In this document: positions 56,816 through 64,000 of the stretch, piece after piece
Position numbering within the stretch: position 1 is the stretch's first letter
Layout of the letters: each line of letters starts with the position of its first letter
From: Acetobacter sacchari
Lineage (GTDB): Bacteria > Pseudomonadota > Alphaproteobacteria > Acetobacterales > Acetobacteraceae
DNA: 64,000 bases
Direction of reading: 5' to 3'
Assembly (NCBI RefSeq): GCF_017377715.1
Contig: NZ_JAFVMF010000002.1
Coordinates: forward strand, 1 to 64,000
Translations under genes and position numbers: made by a program
The notes under the pieces: model-generated
The model's input: the letters and a program-made list of their open reading frames with translations, nothing else
What the model was told of the DNA's origin: nothing
The model's database searches: none

Positions 56816-57397
56816 ATGCCAGTGGATGACAGCGCTCTCGATCTCCTCTTCCGGGACGCCAGAACGCCTGCGCGCTGGACCGGAGAACCCGTCAGCGAAG
56901 AGACGCTACGGACGCTTTACGACCTGCTGAAGATGGCCCCGACCTCGGGCAACTGCTCGCCGGGGCGCTTCGTCTTCCTTACGACTCAAGACGCGAAAGA
57001 GCGCCTGCGTCCGGCACTTTCCGAAGGCAATGTCGAGAAAGCCCTCGCGGCGCCCGTGGTCGTCATCGTCGCGCACGACCCGTTATTCTTCGATCAGTTA
57101 TCCTACCTGAACCCGGAGCCGGACCTGCGGAGCTGGTTCGCAGCCGATGTCGGCCTTTCTGAAGAAACCGCCTTCCGCAACGGATCGCTGCAGGGCGCCT
57201 ATCTCATCCTCGCTGCGCGCGCGCTCGGCCTCGACGCACTGCCCATGTCGGGCTTTGACGGGGCGCTGGTCGAAGACACATTTCTTGCAAGTGACGGTTG
57301 GCGCGCCAATTTCCTTATCTGCCTCGGTCACGGCGAACCGCTGGACACGTCCCGCGCGGCGCGCCTGCAGTTCGACGAGGCCTGTCGCCTGCTGTGA
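56816..57397 (+). CDS. Nitroreductase-family malonic semialdehyde reductase (RutE/HadB-like)
   Basis: A 193-residue FMN-dependent enzyme. Family motifs are LDLLFRDARTPARW at the start, MAPTSGNCSPGRFVFL around residues 42-57, and the sequence RPALSEGNVEKALAAPVVVIVAHD. In the Rut pathway, RutE reduces malonic semialdehyde to 3-hydroxypropionate. No other pyrimidine-degradation gene is nearby, so it may have a general aldehyde or quinone detoxifying role. I chose the ATG at 56816 behind AGGGACAG. The end overlaps the tsaB start. Confidence 0.88.
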   Translation: MPVDDSALDLLFRDARTPARWTGEPVSEETLRTLYDLLKMAPTSGNCSPGRFVFLTTQDAKERLRPALSEGNVEKALAAPVVVIVAHDPLFFDQLSYLNPEPDLRSWFAADVGLSEETAFRNGSLQGAYLILAARALGLDALPMSGFDGALVEDTFLASDGWRANFLICLGHGEPLDTSRAARLQFDEACRLL

Positions 57398-58110
57398 CCG
57401 CCCCTGCCGCTCTAACCGTCATTGTCCTAGACGCCTCTCCAGCGGGCGCGCTGGTCGGCGCACGCGTGGCCGCAGTGCGAATCGCCGATAACCGTGAGGC
57501 GACGCCCCTTCACGACGAGGCCCGAGCCGGTCACGACGGAATTGCCGCCATGGCCGACATGCTACGGACATGTCTTCGCGCAGTGGAGCCGCACGCTCCC
57601 GACCTGATCGCCGTGTGTGTCGGTCCCGGCTCCTTCACTGGCTTGCGGACATCCTGCGCATTGGCGTCGGGTCTGGGGTTGGGCGTCGGCGTACCCGTAA
57701 TCGGCGTCACGAGAGGCGAGGCGCTGTCTGAGGTGCTGAACGCCGCTGTAGCCGCCGAACGTCTCGACGGCTGGATTGCTCTGTATGGCGCACGGAGCGG
57801 CCGCTGGTTCGTTGAGCAGTGCAAGGCCAATAACCAGATCAGCGAAGCTCGAGCGGTTGAGAGCGCCGGGTGGGCGCCCCCGCAAGGCCGGTGGCTTCTG
57901 GCGGGAGACGCCGCAGCGGACGTAATCGGCGCATTCGACGCCAATGCCCTGTCACTCGCCGTGCAAACCGGCGCGGATTGTGTGCAGATCGCACGCGCTG
58001 CGGTCGCACAGTTCCAGAATTCGTCGCCATTTCGCGCGCCGCTTCCGCTCTACGTCGACCAACCTGAAGCCAGCAAACCCGCAGGCGGCTTGAGGTCTAT
58101 GCCGGTTTGA
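57394..58110 (+). CDS. tsaB: tRNA threonylcarbamoyladenosine synthesis protein TsaB
   Basis: A 238-residue protein of the TsaB/YeaZ family, partner of TsaD in making t6A37 in tRNAs that read ANN codons. The family block VGPGSFTGLRTSCALASGLGLG lies near residue 72. The GTG start overlaps the previous stop by four bases, so translation is coupled. It overlaps rimI in the same way, which matches the common tsaB-rimI arrangement. Confidence 0.93.
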   Translation: MTAPAALTVIVLDASPAGALVGARVAAVRIADNREATPLHDEARAGHDGIAAMADMLRTCLRAVEPHAPDLIAVCVGPGSFTGLRTSCALASGLGLGVGVPVIGVTRGEALSEVLNAAVAAERLDGWIALYGARSGRWFVEQCKANNQISEARAVESAGWAPPQGRWLLAGDAAADVIGAFDANALSLAVQTGADCVQIARAAVAQFQNSSPFRAPLPLYVDQPEASKPAGGLRSMPV

Positions 58111-58580
58111 CGACTCCGGCCAACCAACCCCCAATCGTCCAGGAGGTCGGGCCTCCATTCGCCGAAATCCTGTCGATGCTGCATGCTGACGGCTTCGGCG
58201 GGCGGGAGCATTGGTCGGCGTCTGATTTTATCACGCTTCTCAGCCTGCGCGGCGCACTCTGCCTGCTGGCGTCAGTTGGCGGAGAACCTGCAGGCCTCCT
58301 CGTGGCGCGCTGCATCGTCGACGAAGCCGAAATTCTCACGATCGCCGTTGGTCGTCCCTCCCGCCGGCGCGGCGTTGCGCGTGGGCTTGTTCAGGCGCTG
58401 CAAGAGCATGCGCAAAACAACGGCGTCGCCAAAATTTTTCTTGAAGTCTCCATTCTCAACGACGCCGCCAAGCGCCTTTATCTTGATACCGGTTTTGTCT
58501 CGACAGGCACACGACGCAATTACTACGAAGATGGGTCAGACGCGGAAACGATGACATACGAGACGCCATCGCCCCCTTAA
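58107..58580 (+). CDS. rimI: Ribosomal protein alanine N-acetyltransferase RimI-like GNAT
   Basis: A 157-residue GNAT enzyme. The acetyl-CoA-binding motif is SRRRGVARGLVQALQEHA, and the RimI-like motif FLEVSILNDAAKRLYLDTGF with GTRRNYYEDGSDAETM follows. In this family the target is the N-terminus of ribosomal protein S18, although some members act on other proteins. It starts with TTG overlapping the tsaB stop. The tsaB-rimI pairing supports the name. Confidence 0.9.
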   Translation: MTTPANQPPIVQEVGPPFAEILSMLHADGFGGREHWSASDFITLLSLRGALCLLASVGGEPAGLLVARCIVDEAEILTIAVGRPSRRRGVARGLVQALQEHAQNNGVAKIFLEVSILNDAAKRLYLDTGFVSTGTRRNYYEDGSDAETMTYETPSPP

Positions 58581-58595
58581 CCGAGGAAAAGTTAT

Positions 58596-59333
58596 TTATT
58601 TAGCTGGGATATCCTCGAAACGGATATTCTGCACTGGATAGAGCCGCCAGTCGCGGTAGTCGAAATGCCACCACTCCTCGGGAAGTTGCGTGAAGCCCTC
58701 TCGCGCCATGGCGTCACGCAACAGCGCCCGCGCAGCGTTTTGCGCCTCCGTACCGCCCGCGTAATCAGCATAGGCGCGACGCGTCATCTCGTCGTATCCG
58801 CTGGGCATTTCAACAGGCTGACCGGTTTTCAGATCATACAGCGAAAGATCGACGGCGCAGCCGCGATTGTGCATCGACCCCAGCGCCGGATCTGCGACGA
58901 ACATGTGCTTGTCCGAAGGAGTGGCGTCCCAGAACAGTTTCGTTACATACCATGGTCTGTAACCGTCGAAGATCAACAGCCCATACCCCTGCGCCTTGAG
59001 GGCTTTCAGCACGCGAGCGAGCGCTTCCGCCGCCGGGCGTTCGAGAAAAGCCCGCGCCTGCGAATAGAGCGGTTCGCCCAGAAAATTGCGCGACGTCGCG
59101 TATCGAATATCGAGGTGAAAATCCGGATCGAGCGTCGTCAATTCTACGAGGTCCGGCTGCCGCTCGTCGCCACGCGGCGCAGGTGGAGTGGCTCGCAGCG
59201 CCGCGGGAAGCAGCGTCGAGAGCGGTTTCAGGGGCCGTATTTGAAAAACGGACATAGCTTCGGCGCGCGCTACGGCGGTCATCAGCGTCATCACCGTCAC
59301 TCCGGTTACGATTTTCAAAATAATGTTCCGCAT
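58596..59333 (-). CDS. D-alanyl-D-alanine dipeptidase (VanX/DdpX-like)
   Basis: A 245-residue exported zinc dipeptidase. A signal peptide (about 1-25) ends near ARAEA. The metal-binding and catalytic residues are visible: His155 and Asp162 in SMHNRGCAVDLSL, and Glu220 and His223 in LPEEWWHFDY, plus Arg126 in DGYRPW. In Gram-negative bacteria such enzymes salvage D-Ala-D-Ala from the cell wall. The ATG at 59333 follows GGAAAG. No van or ddp neighbours are present, so a vancomycin-resistance role is unlikely. Confidence 0.92.
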   Translation of the reverse strand: MRNIILKIVTGVTVMTLMTAVARAEAMSVFQIRPLKPLSTLLPAALRATPPAPRGDERQPDLVELTTLDPDFHLDIRYATSRNFLGEPLYSQARAFLERPAAEALARVLKALKAQGYGLLIFDGYRPWYVTKLFWDATPSDKHMFVADPALGSMHNRGCAVDLSLYDLKTGQPVEMPSGYDEMTRRAYADYAGGTEAQNAARALLRDAMAREGFTQLPEEWWHFDYRDWRLYPVQNIRFEDIPAK

Positions 59334-59751
59334 ACAGACTTTCCAGACAATCACGGCCGAACGCCGTTCGATTTGGCCCAGACGCGTCGAACCACCTGGT
59401 CACATAAAAACGGTTTCGAAACAATACTCCCAAAAACGTCATGACGCACGCGAATTACCGCCGCCTGAAAATCTTTCGCGCGCAAGCCCACGATAAAAGA
59501 TCGCCCTTATTCGAACGGCTTGCCGCGCTTTGGGAAAAGGTCGCGCGACGCCGACCGGAATCCGCCGACGCCAAGGTTGCACTGCAGCGAGGGCAACGAA
59601 AGCGACTGAATAAGCCGCGCCATGACCAGCGATTCTGCCGCAGCACACCGCCAAAGATTTTTTACATGAAATGGATCGCCTGAACGAATCACTGCATCCG
59701 CGAGAGAACGTCACAGAGCATTGCGATCATCATACGGCTTGCAGAAACAGT
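59334..59751. other. Spacer with at most a weak small gene
   Basis: This stretch of about 420 bases has no gene I can support. A plus-strand frame at 59441-59683 (80 residues, basic) has a few plausible coding codons but no ribosome site or family signal, so I leave it unannotated. The right end contains the 3' side of the response regulator region. No strong dyad was seen. Confidence 0.35.
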
Positions 59752-60573
59752 TTAATCAGCCTCGACCGGAATCGTAAAAACATAACCGGCGCCCCGCTCT
59801 GTTCGGATGATGCTGCGCCCGTCGTGCCCGGCGGCGCCGCCGCCATTGTCGAACCGACGGCGTAACCGGAGAATCTGAACGTCTATGCTCCTGTCGAACA
59901 CGTCTTCGTGCACCCGCGTCGCGTTCAGGAGATATTCACGAGACAACGTCTTTCCAGCCGCATCGAGGAACGCGACAAGAAGATTGAAATCTCCCTTGGT
60001 CAGACTGACCACGTTGCCAGACGGATCCGTCATCTGGCGGCCACGCCGATCCAGCCTCCATCCGCCGAAACGATAGACGCGCGGCGGCTCAGGCTCCACG
60101 CGCTTCTCTGCGCTGCGCCCGGCATGCTCGTCACGCGCCATTCGCAATGTGTCATGCCGACGTCCAACAACCCGAATGCGAGCCAGCAACTCACGCGGGC
60201 TGAAGGGCTTGATCAGATAATCGTCGGCCCCCAGTTCCAACCCGACAACTCTGTCGATCTCGGCCTTGCGATGCCCTGTCATAAGAATGATAGGCGCATC
60301 GGTGACGTCGCGGAATCTACGCATCACGTCGAGGCCATCGGCATCGCCAAGCTGCATATCGAGGACGATCACGCACTGGGAAAGGTCGAGTTCCCGAGCA
60401 GCTATATCGGCGACACCCGCCATCGCGACGATATTGACGCCGTTCGATTCCAGATAGTCGCCTATGGCCTTGCGAAATTCATGGTCGTCGTCGATCAGGA
60501 TCACGGTCGCCGCAGTTATCCCGTTATCGGGGGTGACGTCCGCCCCCTCGAAGACCTGCGGCGCCACGGTCAC
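59752..60573 (-). CDS. OmpR-type two-component response regulator
   Basis: A 273-residue regulator. The receiver domain has the acidic DDD (28-30), phosphoacceptor Asp72 in VIVLDMQLGD and the conserved Lys in YLIKPFSPREL. The C-terminal winged-helix DNA-binding domain has LTKGDFNLLVAFLDAAGKTLSREYLL and DVQILRLRRRF. The GTG start overlaps the phosphatase stop (GTGA), so it is translated with the kinase-FHA-phosphatase genes. No sensor histidine kinase lies in the window. It may be driven by the Ser/Thr kinase network or a kinase elsewhere. Confidence 0.92.
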   Translation of the reverse strand: MTVAPQVFEGADVTPDNGITAATVILIDDDHEFRKAIGDYLESNGVNIVAMAGVADIAARELDLSQCVIVLDMQLGDADGLDVMRRFRDVTDAPIILMTGHRKAEIDRVVGLELGADDYLIKPFSPRELLARIRVVGRRHDTLRMARDEHAGRSAEKRVEPEPPRVYRFGGWRLDRRGRQMTDPSGNVVSLTKGDFNLLVAFLDAAGKTLSREYLLNATRVHEDVFDRSIDVQILRLRRRFDNGGGAAGHDGRSIIRTERGAGYVFTIPVEAD

Positions 60574-61292
60574 GGGCGCACCACCACGACGGCCGATACA
60601 TTGTCCCGCGCTCGCCTGCGCAACGCGGTCGCCACCATCGCCCCGGCGACATCCCCATCCTGCCCCAGAGCGTGACAAATCTCGTCGTCGTCCATGGTTT
60701 TCAGAAGACCGTCGCTGCATAACAGGAAGCGGTCACCGGGAAGCACTGTGCCAGTACGCTTGTCGATGGCCAGTTCCGGATCAGAACTGCCGACCGCGCG
60801 GGTTATGACGTTAGCGTGCGGGTGATTACGTCCTTCGCGCGACATGATGGCGCCCGAATCCACCATCTGCTGGACCAGCGTATGATCGTGCGTGAGCTGG
60901 ATCAGTTCGCCGTCACGCAGGAGATAGACGCGAGAATCCCCCACCCACAACACCACGAAATAATCGCCTTCCAGCAACAGCACAGCGACGGTAGTCGCCG
61001 CCGCGCCTCGAGGATCCTCGCATTCCCCGGCAGCCTGACGCAACGTGTCATGCGCGTGCGCGATGCTCTGGCGAATTGCAGAAAGACGCTGCGACGGCGG
61101 CAAACCTTCCGGAATGGCTGCAATCGCGTCGATAACGGTGTTGGCGGCCCACCGTCCGTCCCGATGCCCGCCAGCGCCATCCGCGACTGCGTAAACCCCA
61201 AGCGAGGGCCGACTGATCAACGCGTCCTGATTCTCGCTCCTGAACGCGCCCGGATCGGTCGCGTGGTAGCTGTACTCAGCAATCGGATTCAT
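60570..61292 (-). CDS. PP2C-type Ser/Thr protein phosphatase (PppA-like)
   Basis: A 240-residue metal-dependent phosphatase. PP2C motifs are present in order: RSENQDA, VADGAGGHRDG, GAAATTVAVLLL, WVGDSRVYLLRDG, LLCSDGL and RRRARDNVSAVVVV. It removes phosphate from Ser/Thr residues placed by the kinase in the same operon. I chose the ATG at 61292 over a TTG at 61316. It lies between the TagH-like gene and the response regulator gene, the arrangement expected in type VI secretion control loci. Confidence 0.94.
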   Translation of the reverse strand: MNPIAEYSYHATDPGAFRSENQDALISRPSLGVYAVADGAGGHRDGRWAANTVIDAIAAIPEGLPPSQRLSAIRQSIAHAHDTLRQAAGECEDPRGAAATTVAVLLLEGDYFVVLWVGDSRVYLLRDGELIQLTHDHTLVQQMVDSGAIMSREGRNHPHANVITRAVGSSDPELAIDKRTGTVLPGDRFLLCSDGLLKTMDDDEICHALGQDGDVAGAMVATALRRRARDNVSAVVVVRP

Positions 61293-61338
61293 GGGCGCAG
61301 CCCCCGCGCGCCGCAAAAGCAGCTCTGGTCGCGCCTTC

Positions 61339-62430
61339 TCACCGCGGTGTCATCCTCTCCCACTCTTCCTGATAAGCGCGCGCGAACTCGGCGTCGAACA
61401 GCGCGTCGAAATTCGAACGCAACCGCCGATGACGCTTGCGCAACAAGGCCGTAGCTCTCAGACGTCTCCACGGCGTCAGCATATCTGCGGCCTGGGCCGT
61501 ATCCTGACCAGGCAGGTAGTCAGGATCGAGCACCTCGATCACACCGCGCGCGCAGCGACGATAGGCCCGGTCAACGCACACCAGATGGCACTGCATTTCG
61601 TCAAACGCATCCGCTATCGCCAGTTCCGGCGCTTCGGCCCGTCCATTCCGCAAACCCGCAATCCAGCGAAGAACCTGCCCGTCGTCAGCGTCTTCAGCCA
61701 GCGGCGATTTCCGCCATGTCGACAATGCGCGACGACGGCGATCCGTCTCAATTCCATCCAGACTGGACCGGGTCAGACGCCGCAATCCCCTGACAAACGC
61801 CTCCATCGACGCACTCAGCCTGTACAGAATTACCGAACGCCGCACGTCGGTGACGTTCGTTCCGTCAAGGCCAAGTATCTCCAGCAACGCGTCCGGACTG
61901 GCAGGAGCTTCAGGCGCTGGACCCCGCCTCGGGGAAGCCGTGATGCGCGGCAATTCCACGGTGTCGTCCTGCACGTCCTTGCCACCGGCACGCCTGGGCG
62001 CACGCGGCGGCGGCATGGCGGCCGCAGTGGCCGTGGCGCTCGCCCGCAACCCTTTGATGGCGTCAGCGACGAAACCGGGCAATGGCATGATTCTGAAGGA
62101 GCTTTCGTCCTCCTGCAGATCGACGACCAGCTCATAGCCGCCAGCCTTGATTCGATCTCCACGACCCAACCTGAGCGGCGCAGCGCCGACAGGGGAGGAG
62201 CCGCCCCCCTGATCGAACGAGACACCGTTGCGGCTCATATCCGACAGCGACCAGCCGTCTTCGTCCTGCTGGAACAGGCAGTGCCGCCGGGAAAGCTGAC
62301 GATGAGGGTCAGCCAACACCCAATCGTTCGTCGCGTCGCGACCGATAGAGAAATATCCGCTGGAAACACAGCGGGTTTCAAGCTGCACCCCTTTAGGAGC
62401 GCTGGTCATGGACAGGACAAGCATCGTCAT
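61339..62430 (-). CDS. Type VI secretion-associated FHA-domain protein (TagH-like)
   Basis: A 363-residue protein. The N-terminal FHA domain (about 20-100) has GR at 30-31, LSRRH (46-50) and SRNGV (66-70), all FHA phosphothreonine-binding landmarks. A linker rich in Ala and Pro follows. The C-terminal region (from about 180) contains SPDALLEILGLDG, KSPLAEDADDGQVLRW, an AIADAFDEMQCHLV helix and the closing DALFDAEFARAYQEEWER, a pattern I know from TagH/ImpI proteins of type VI secretion. No TssA-M structural genes are in the window. Its ATG overlaps the kinase stop. Confidence 0.85.
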   Translation of the reverse strand: MTMLVLSMTSAPKGVQLETRCVSSGYFSIGRDATNDWVLADPHRQLSRRHCLFQQDEDGWSLSDMSRNGVSFDQGGGSSPVGAAPLRLGRGDRIKAGGYELVVDLQEDESSFRIMPLPGFVADAIKGLRASATATAAAMPPPRAPRRAGGKDVQDDTVELPRITASPRRGPAPEAPASPDALLEILGLDGTNVTDVRRSVILYRLSASMEAFVRGLRRLTRSSLDGIETDRRRRALSTWRKSPLAEDADDGQVLRWIAGLRNGRAEAPELAIADAFDEMQCHLVCVDRAYRRCARGVIEVLDPDYLPGQDTAQAADMLTPWRRLRATALLRKRHRRLRSNFDALFDAEFARAYQEEWERMTPR

Positions 62431-64000
62431 GACGCCTCCCTCCGACCGCCGGTCGGCGCTTGTCCGATCGTCCGACGCACATCGGCCGGTCCTTTCCCGA
62501 TCAGACGCAGAAACTCGTCCCGCTCATTTTGATGGCGGATAAATCCGGCGCACTCACTGACCAGCGTCAGCGGCGAGTTGCTTCGCGCAGCCATGCGCGC
62601 GACGACAGTGGGTCCGATGGGACCGAGCACGTAGGTCAAGCAGCGGGCAGTCCACTCACAGCACCGTTGCCACCCGGCCTCATCAAAACTCTCTACTGGC
62701 GTCGGAGATTCGGAGACCTCCTCGACGGCAGGCTCGACAACGGTCGGCGTCTCTACAACCGACTCATAGGCGTAGTCCACGATATCGCCGGTCGTATGGA
62801 TTATCTCATCCTGCGCAACAAGAGTGTGCGTCTCCGAATCCTGCGTCGGAGCCTCTGCATCCCCCCCCCCCGCAGACCAGTCGGATGCACCTTCCTCGCT
62901 CTCGAACACCGTCTCAGACGGCCCGGATTCCGGAGCCGCTTCATAGGCTGGTGTTTCGGCAAGCTCGACTGCCTCGTGGTGCGTGTAGTGCTGGTATTCC
63001 TCAGGCGCACTGACGGCCGGCCTGTAGTCGCCAGAGCTATACGCGCCAGAAGTCCCTCCAGAAGTTCCCAATGTCGGATCAAGAGGCGGCGCGACGATAG
63101 TTTCGTCCGAATCATGCCCCAAGCCGGACGTATGCCCAGCAACGACGCTTTTCAGTGTCTGCGCTAGAGGCGGCGGGCTTGGAGAGCGGATGTTGCTCGC
63201 ATCATGCAACGCCTGCGAGAAAGCGTCAGCGTCCGCGAAGCGGTCTTCCGGACGCTTGGCCAGCGCGCGGTCTATCGCCTCGCTCAAGCCCTGCGGCAAA
63301 TCGTCTCGCAGGGAGGACAGCGGCACATGCGGCTTGTTGATAATGCTCAGGATCGTGTCGGTGTAATTCGAACCGGTGAATGGCCTCTGCCCGGCGAGCA
63401 GTTCGTAGACGACACACCCTAAAGAAAACAGATCCGAACGGCCGTCGAGTGCGGAGCCCATGCACTGCTCGGGCGACATGTAGCTCGGCGTGCCGATCAA
63501 CAACGGCGTCAGCGTCATCTCCGCGCTGGTCAGGCGCGAAATTCCGAAATCGGTGATTTTCAACTTTGACTGCGGCGTCAGCAGAATGTTCGCAGGCTTG
63601 ATATCGCGATGAACAATGCCGCGCTCGTGTGCGTATTGCAGCGCGTCGAGCACCTGCAGCGCTATCGGCATCACCTCTTCGACAGGGCGTTGCGAGCCGC
63701 GTGGAATGGCCTGCTGCAGACCAACCCCGTTGACGTACTCCATGACGAGATAAGGATTGTTCTCGTGAAGCGAGAAATCGTACAAACCGACGATGTTCGC
63801 GTGAACGCATCGCCCGGCGATCTTCGCTTCATTACGAAAGCGCTTGAAATAGCTTTCACGTTCCGCGCTATCGAGAAGATCGGCGCGTATCAGCTTGATC
63901 GCGACCGGACGGTCGATTTCCTCGTCATGCCCCTTGTAGACGACGCCCATGGCGCCGCGACCCAGCATGGACTGTAGCCGGAAACGCCCGATGCGTTCCG
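62427..64000 (-). CDS. Ser/Thr protein kinase (PpkA-like), 5' end beyond the window
   Basis: At least 523 residues are visible; the gene runs off the right edge because ERIGRFRLQS precedes the Met at 63968 in frame. Counting from that Met, the catalytic domain (1-260) has the glycine loop GRGAMG, VAIK with Lys25, HRD (120-122), DFG (140-142) and the SPEQ motif. A low-complexity, acidic linker (about 260-430) follows, then a conserved C-terminal region with TYVLGPIGPTVVARMAAR. No membrane segment is visible. It contains an in-frame run of eleven G at 62861-62871. It is coupled to the TagH-like gene by a four-base overlap. Confidence 0.93.
   Translation of the reverse strand, partial: ERIGRFRLQSMLGRGAMGVVYKGHDEEIDRPVAIKLIRADLLDSAERESYFKRFRNEAKIAGRCVHANIVGLYDFSLHENNPYLVMEYVNGVGLQQAIPRGSQRPVEEVMPIALQVLDALQYAHERGIVHRDIKPANILLTPQSKLKITDFGISRLTSAEMTLTPLLIGTPSYMSPEQCMGSALDGRSDLFSLGCVVYELLAGQRPFTGSNYTDTILSIINKPHVPLSSLRDDLPQGLSEAIDRALAKRPEDRFADADAFSQALHDASNIRSPSPPPLAQTLKSVVAGHTSGLGHDSDETIVAPPLDPTLGTSGGTSGAYSSGDYRPAVSAPEEYQHYTHHEAVELAETPAYEAAPESGPSETVFESEEGASDWSAGGGDAEAPTQDSETHTLVAQDEIIHTTGDIVDYAYESVVETPTVVEPAVEEVSESPTPVESFDEAGWQRCCEWTARCLTYVLGPIGPTVVARMAARSNSPLTLVSECAGFIRHQNERDEFLRLIGKGPADVRRTIGQAPTGGRREAS
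62861..62871 (-). repeat. Run of eleven G in the kinase gene (coding strand)
   Basis: The plus strand shows eleven C, so the coding strand reads GCG, three GGG codons and GAT, placing three glycines at residues 367-369 counted from the Met at 63968. Such homopolymers slip in replication. A gain or loss of one base would shift the frame after the intact kinase domain and remove the C-terminal region of about 145 residues. No other run of this length was noticed in the window. Confidence 0.9.

Noticed and set aside
58596..59333. Vancomycin resistance role for the D-Ala-D-Ala dipeptidase
   Set aside because: There are no vanH, vanA or vanRS-like partners next to it, and a Gram-negative cell would use it for dipeptide salvage.
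59441..59683. Small basic plus-strand open frame
   Set aside because: Some codons look plausible, but there is no ribosome site, no family feature and no neighbour support.
1..64000. Search for tRNA, rRNA, CRISPR repeats, transposases and prophage genes
   Set aside because: Reading both strands I saw no T-arm/acceptor pattern, no regularly spaced repeats and no transposase or integrase motifs. Short or degenerate elements could be missed by eye.

Overview
The window is a gene-dense, GC-rich stretch of chromosome with no rRNA, tRNA, CRISPR array or insertion sequence that I could find. The gene content suggests an alphaproteobacterium, most likely an acetic acid bacterium (Acetobacteraceae). 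The main reasons are a membrane-bound PQQ glucose dehydrogenase, the block ruvCAB-ybgC-tolQRAB-pal-cpoB-tilS-ftsH-folP, an alphaproteobacterial Nfu scaffold next to tsaB-rimI, and the general codon use. The genus assignment is inference.

Layout. 1-3.4 kb: an outer-membrane efflux factor divergent from its TetR regulator, then a small YidB-like protein. 3.4-7.6 kb: gcd (periplasmic glucose oxidation), cysE (first step of cysteine synthesis) and a second TetR regulator. 8-14 kb: a complete three-gene RND multidrug efflux operon ending in a strong terminator. 14-17.6 kb: an aldehyde dehydrogenase-AEC transporter pair next to a LysR regulator. 17.7-31 kb: a long minus-strand housekeeping block for Holliday-junction processing, the Tol-Pal envelope machine, tRNA-Ile lysidine synthesis, membrane protease and folate synthesis. 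31-46 kb: an accessory nutrient-acquisition region with an IclR regulator divergent from an eight-gene operon: TonB receptor, flavin oxidoreductase, dipeptide-type ABC permeases and ATPases, second flavin oxidoreductase, and substrate-binding protein. It is followed by a divergent SDR/MFS pair. 46-50 kb: cysH-cysD-cysNC sulfate assimilation. 50-56 kb: an unknown gene behind a Fur-like site, a Tat-exported phospholipase C behind a Pho-box-like site, and a sodium:solute symporter. 56-59 kb: nfu, a RutE-like reductase, tsaB, rimI, and a D-Ala-D-Ala dipeptidase. 59.7-64 kb: a minus-strand, tightly coupled locus of Ser/Thr kinase (running off the right edge), TagH-like FHA protein, PP2C phosphatase and an OmpR-type response regulator.

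The most interesting parts are two. The kinase-FHA-phosphatase-response regulator locus looks like the threonine-phosphorylation switch of a type VI secretion system, and its kinase gene carries an in-frame run of eleven G, a possible slippage switch. The 33.3-43.8 kb operon couples outer-membrane uptake, inner-membrane ABC uptake and two different flavin oxidases for a substrate I cannot identify. Candidate operators (three for TetR regulators, one LysR-type, one Fur-like, one Pho-like) are listed separately and were found by eye only.
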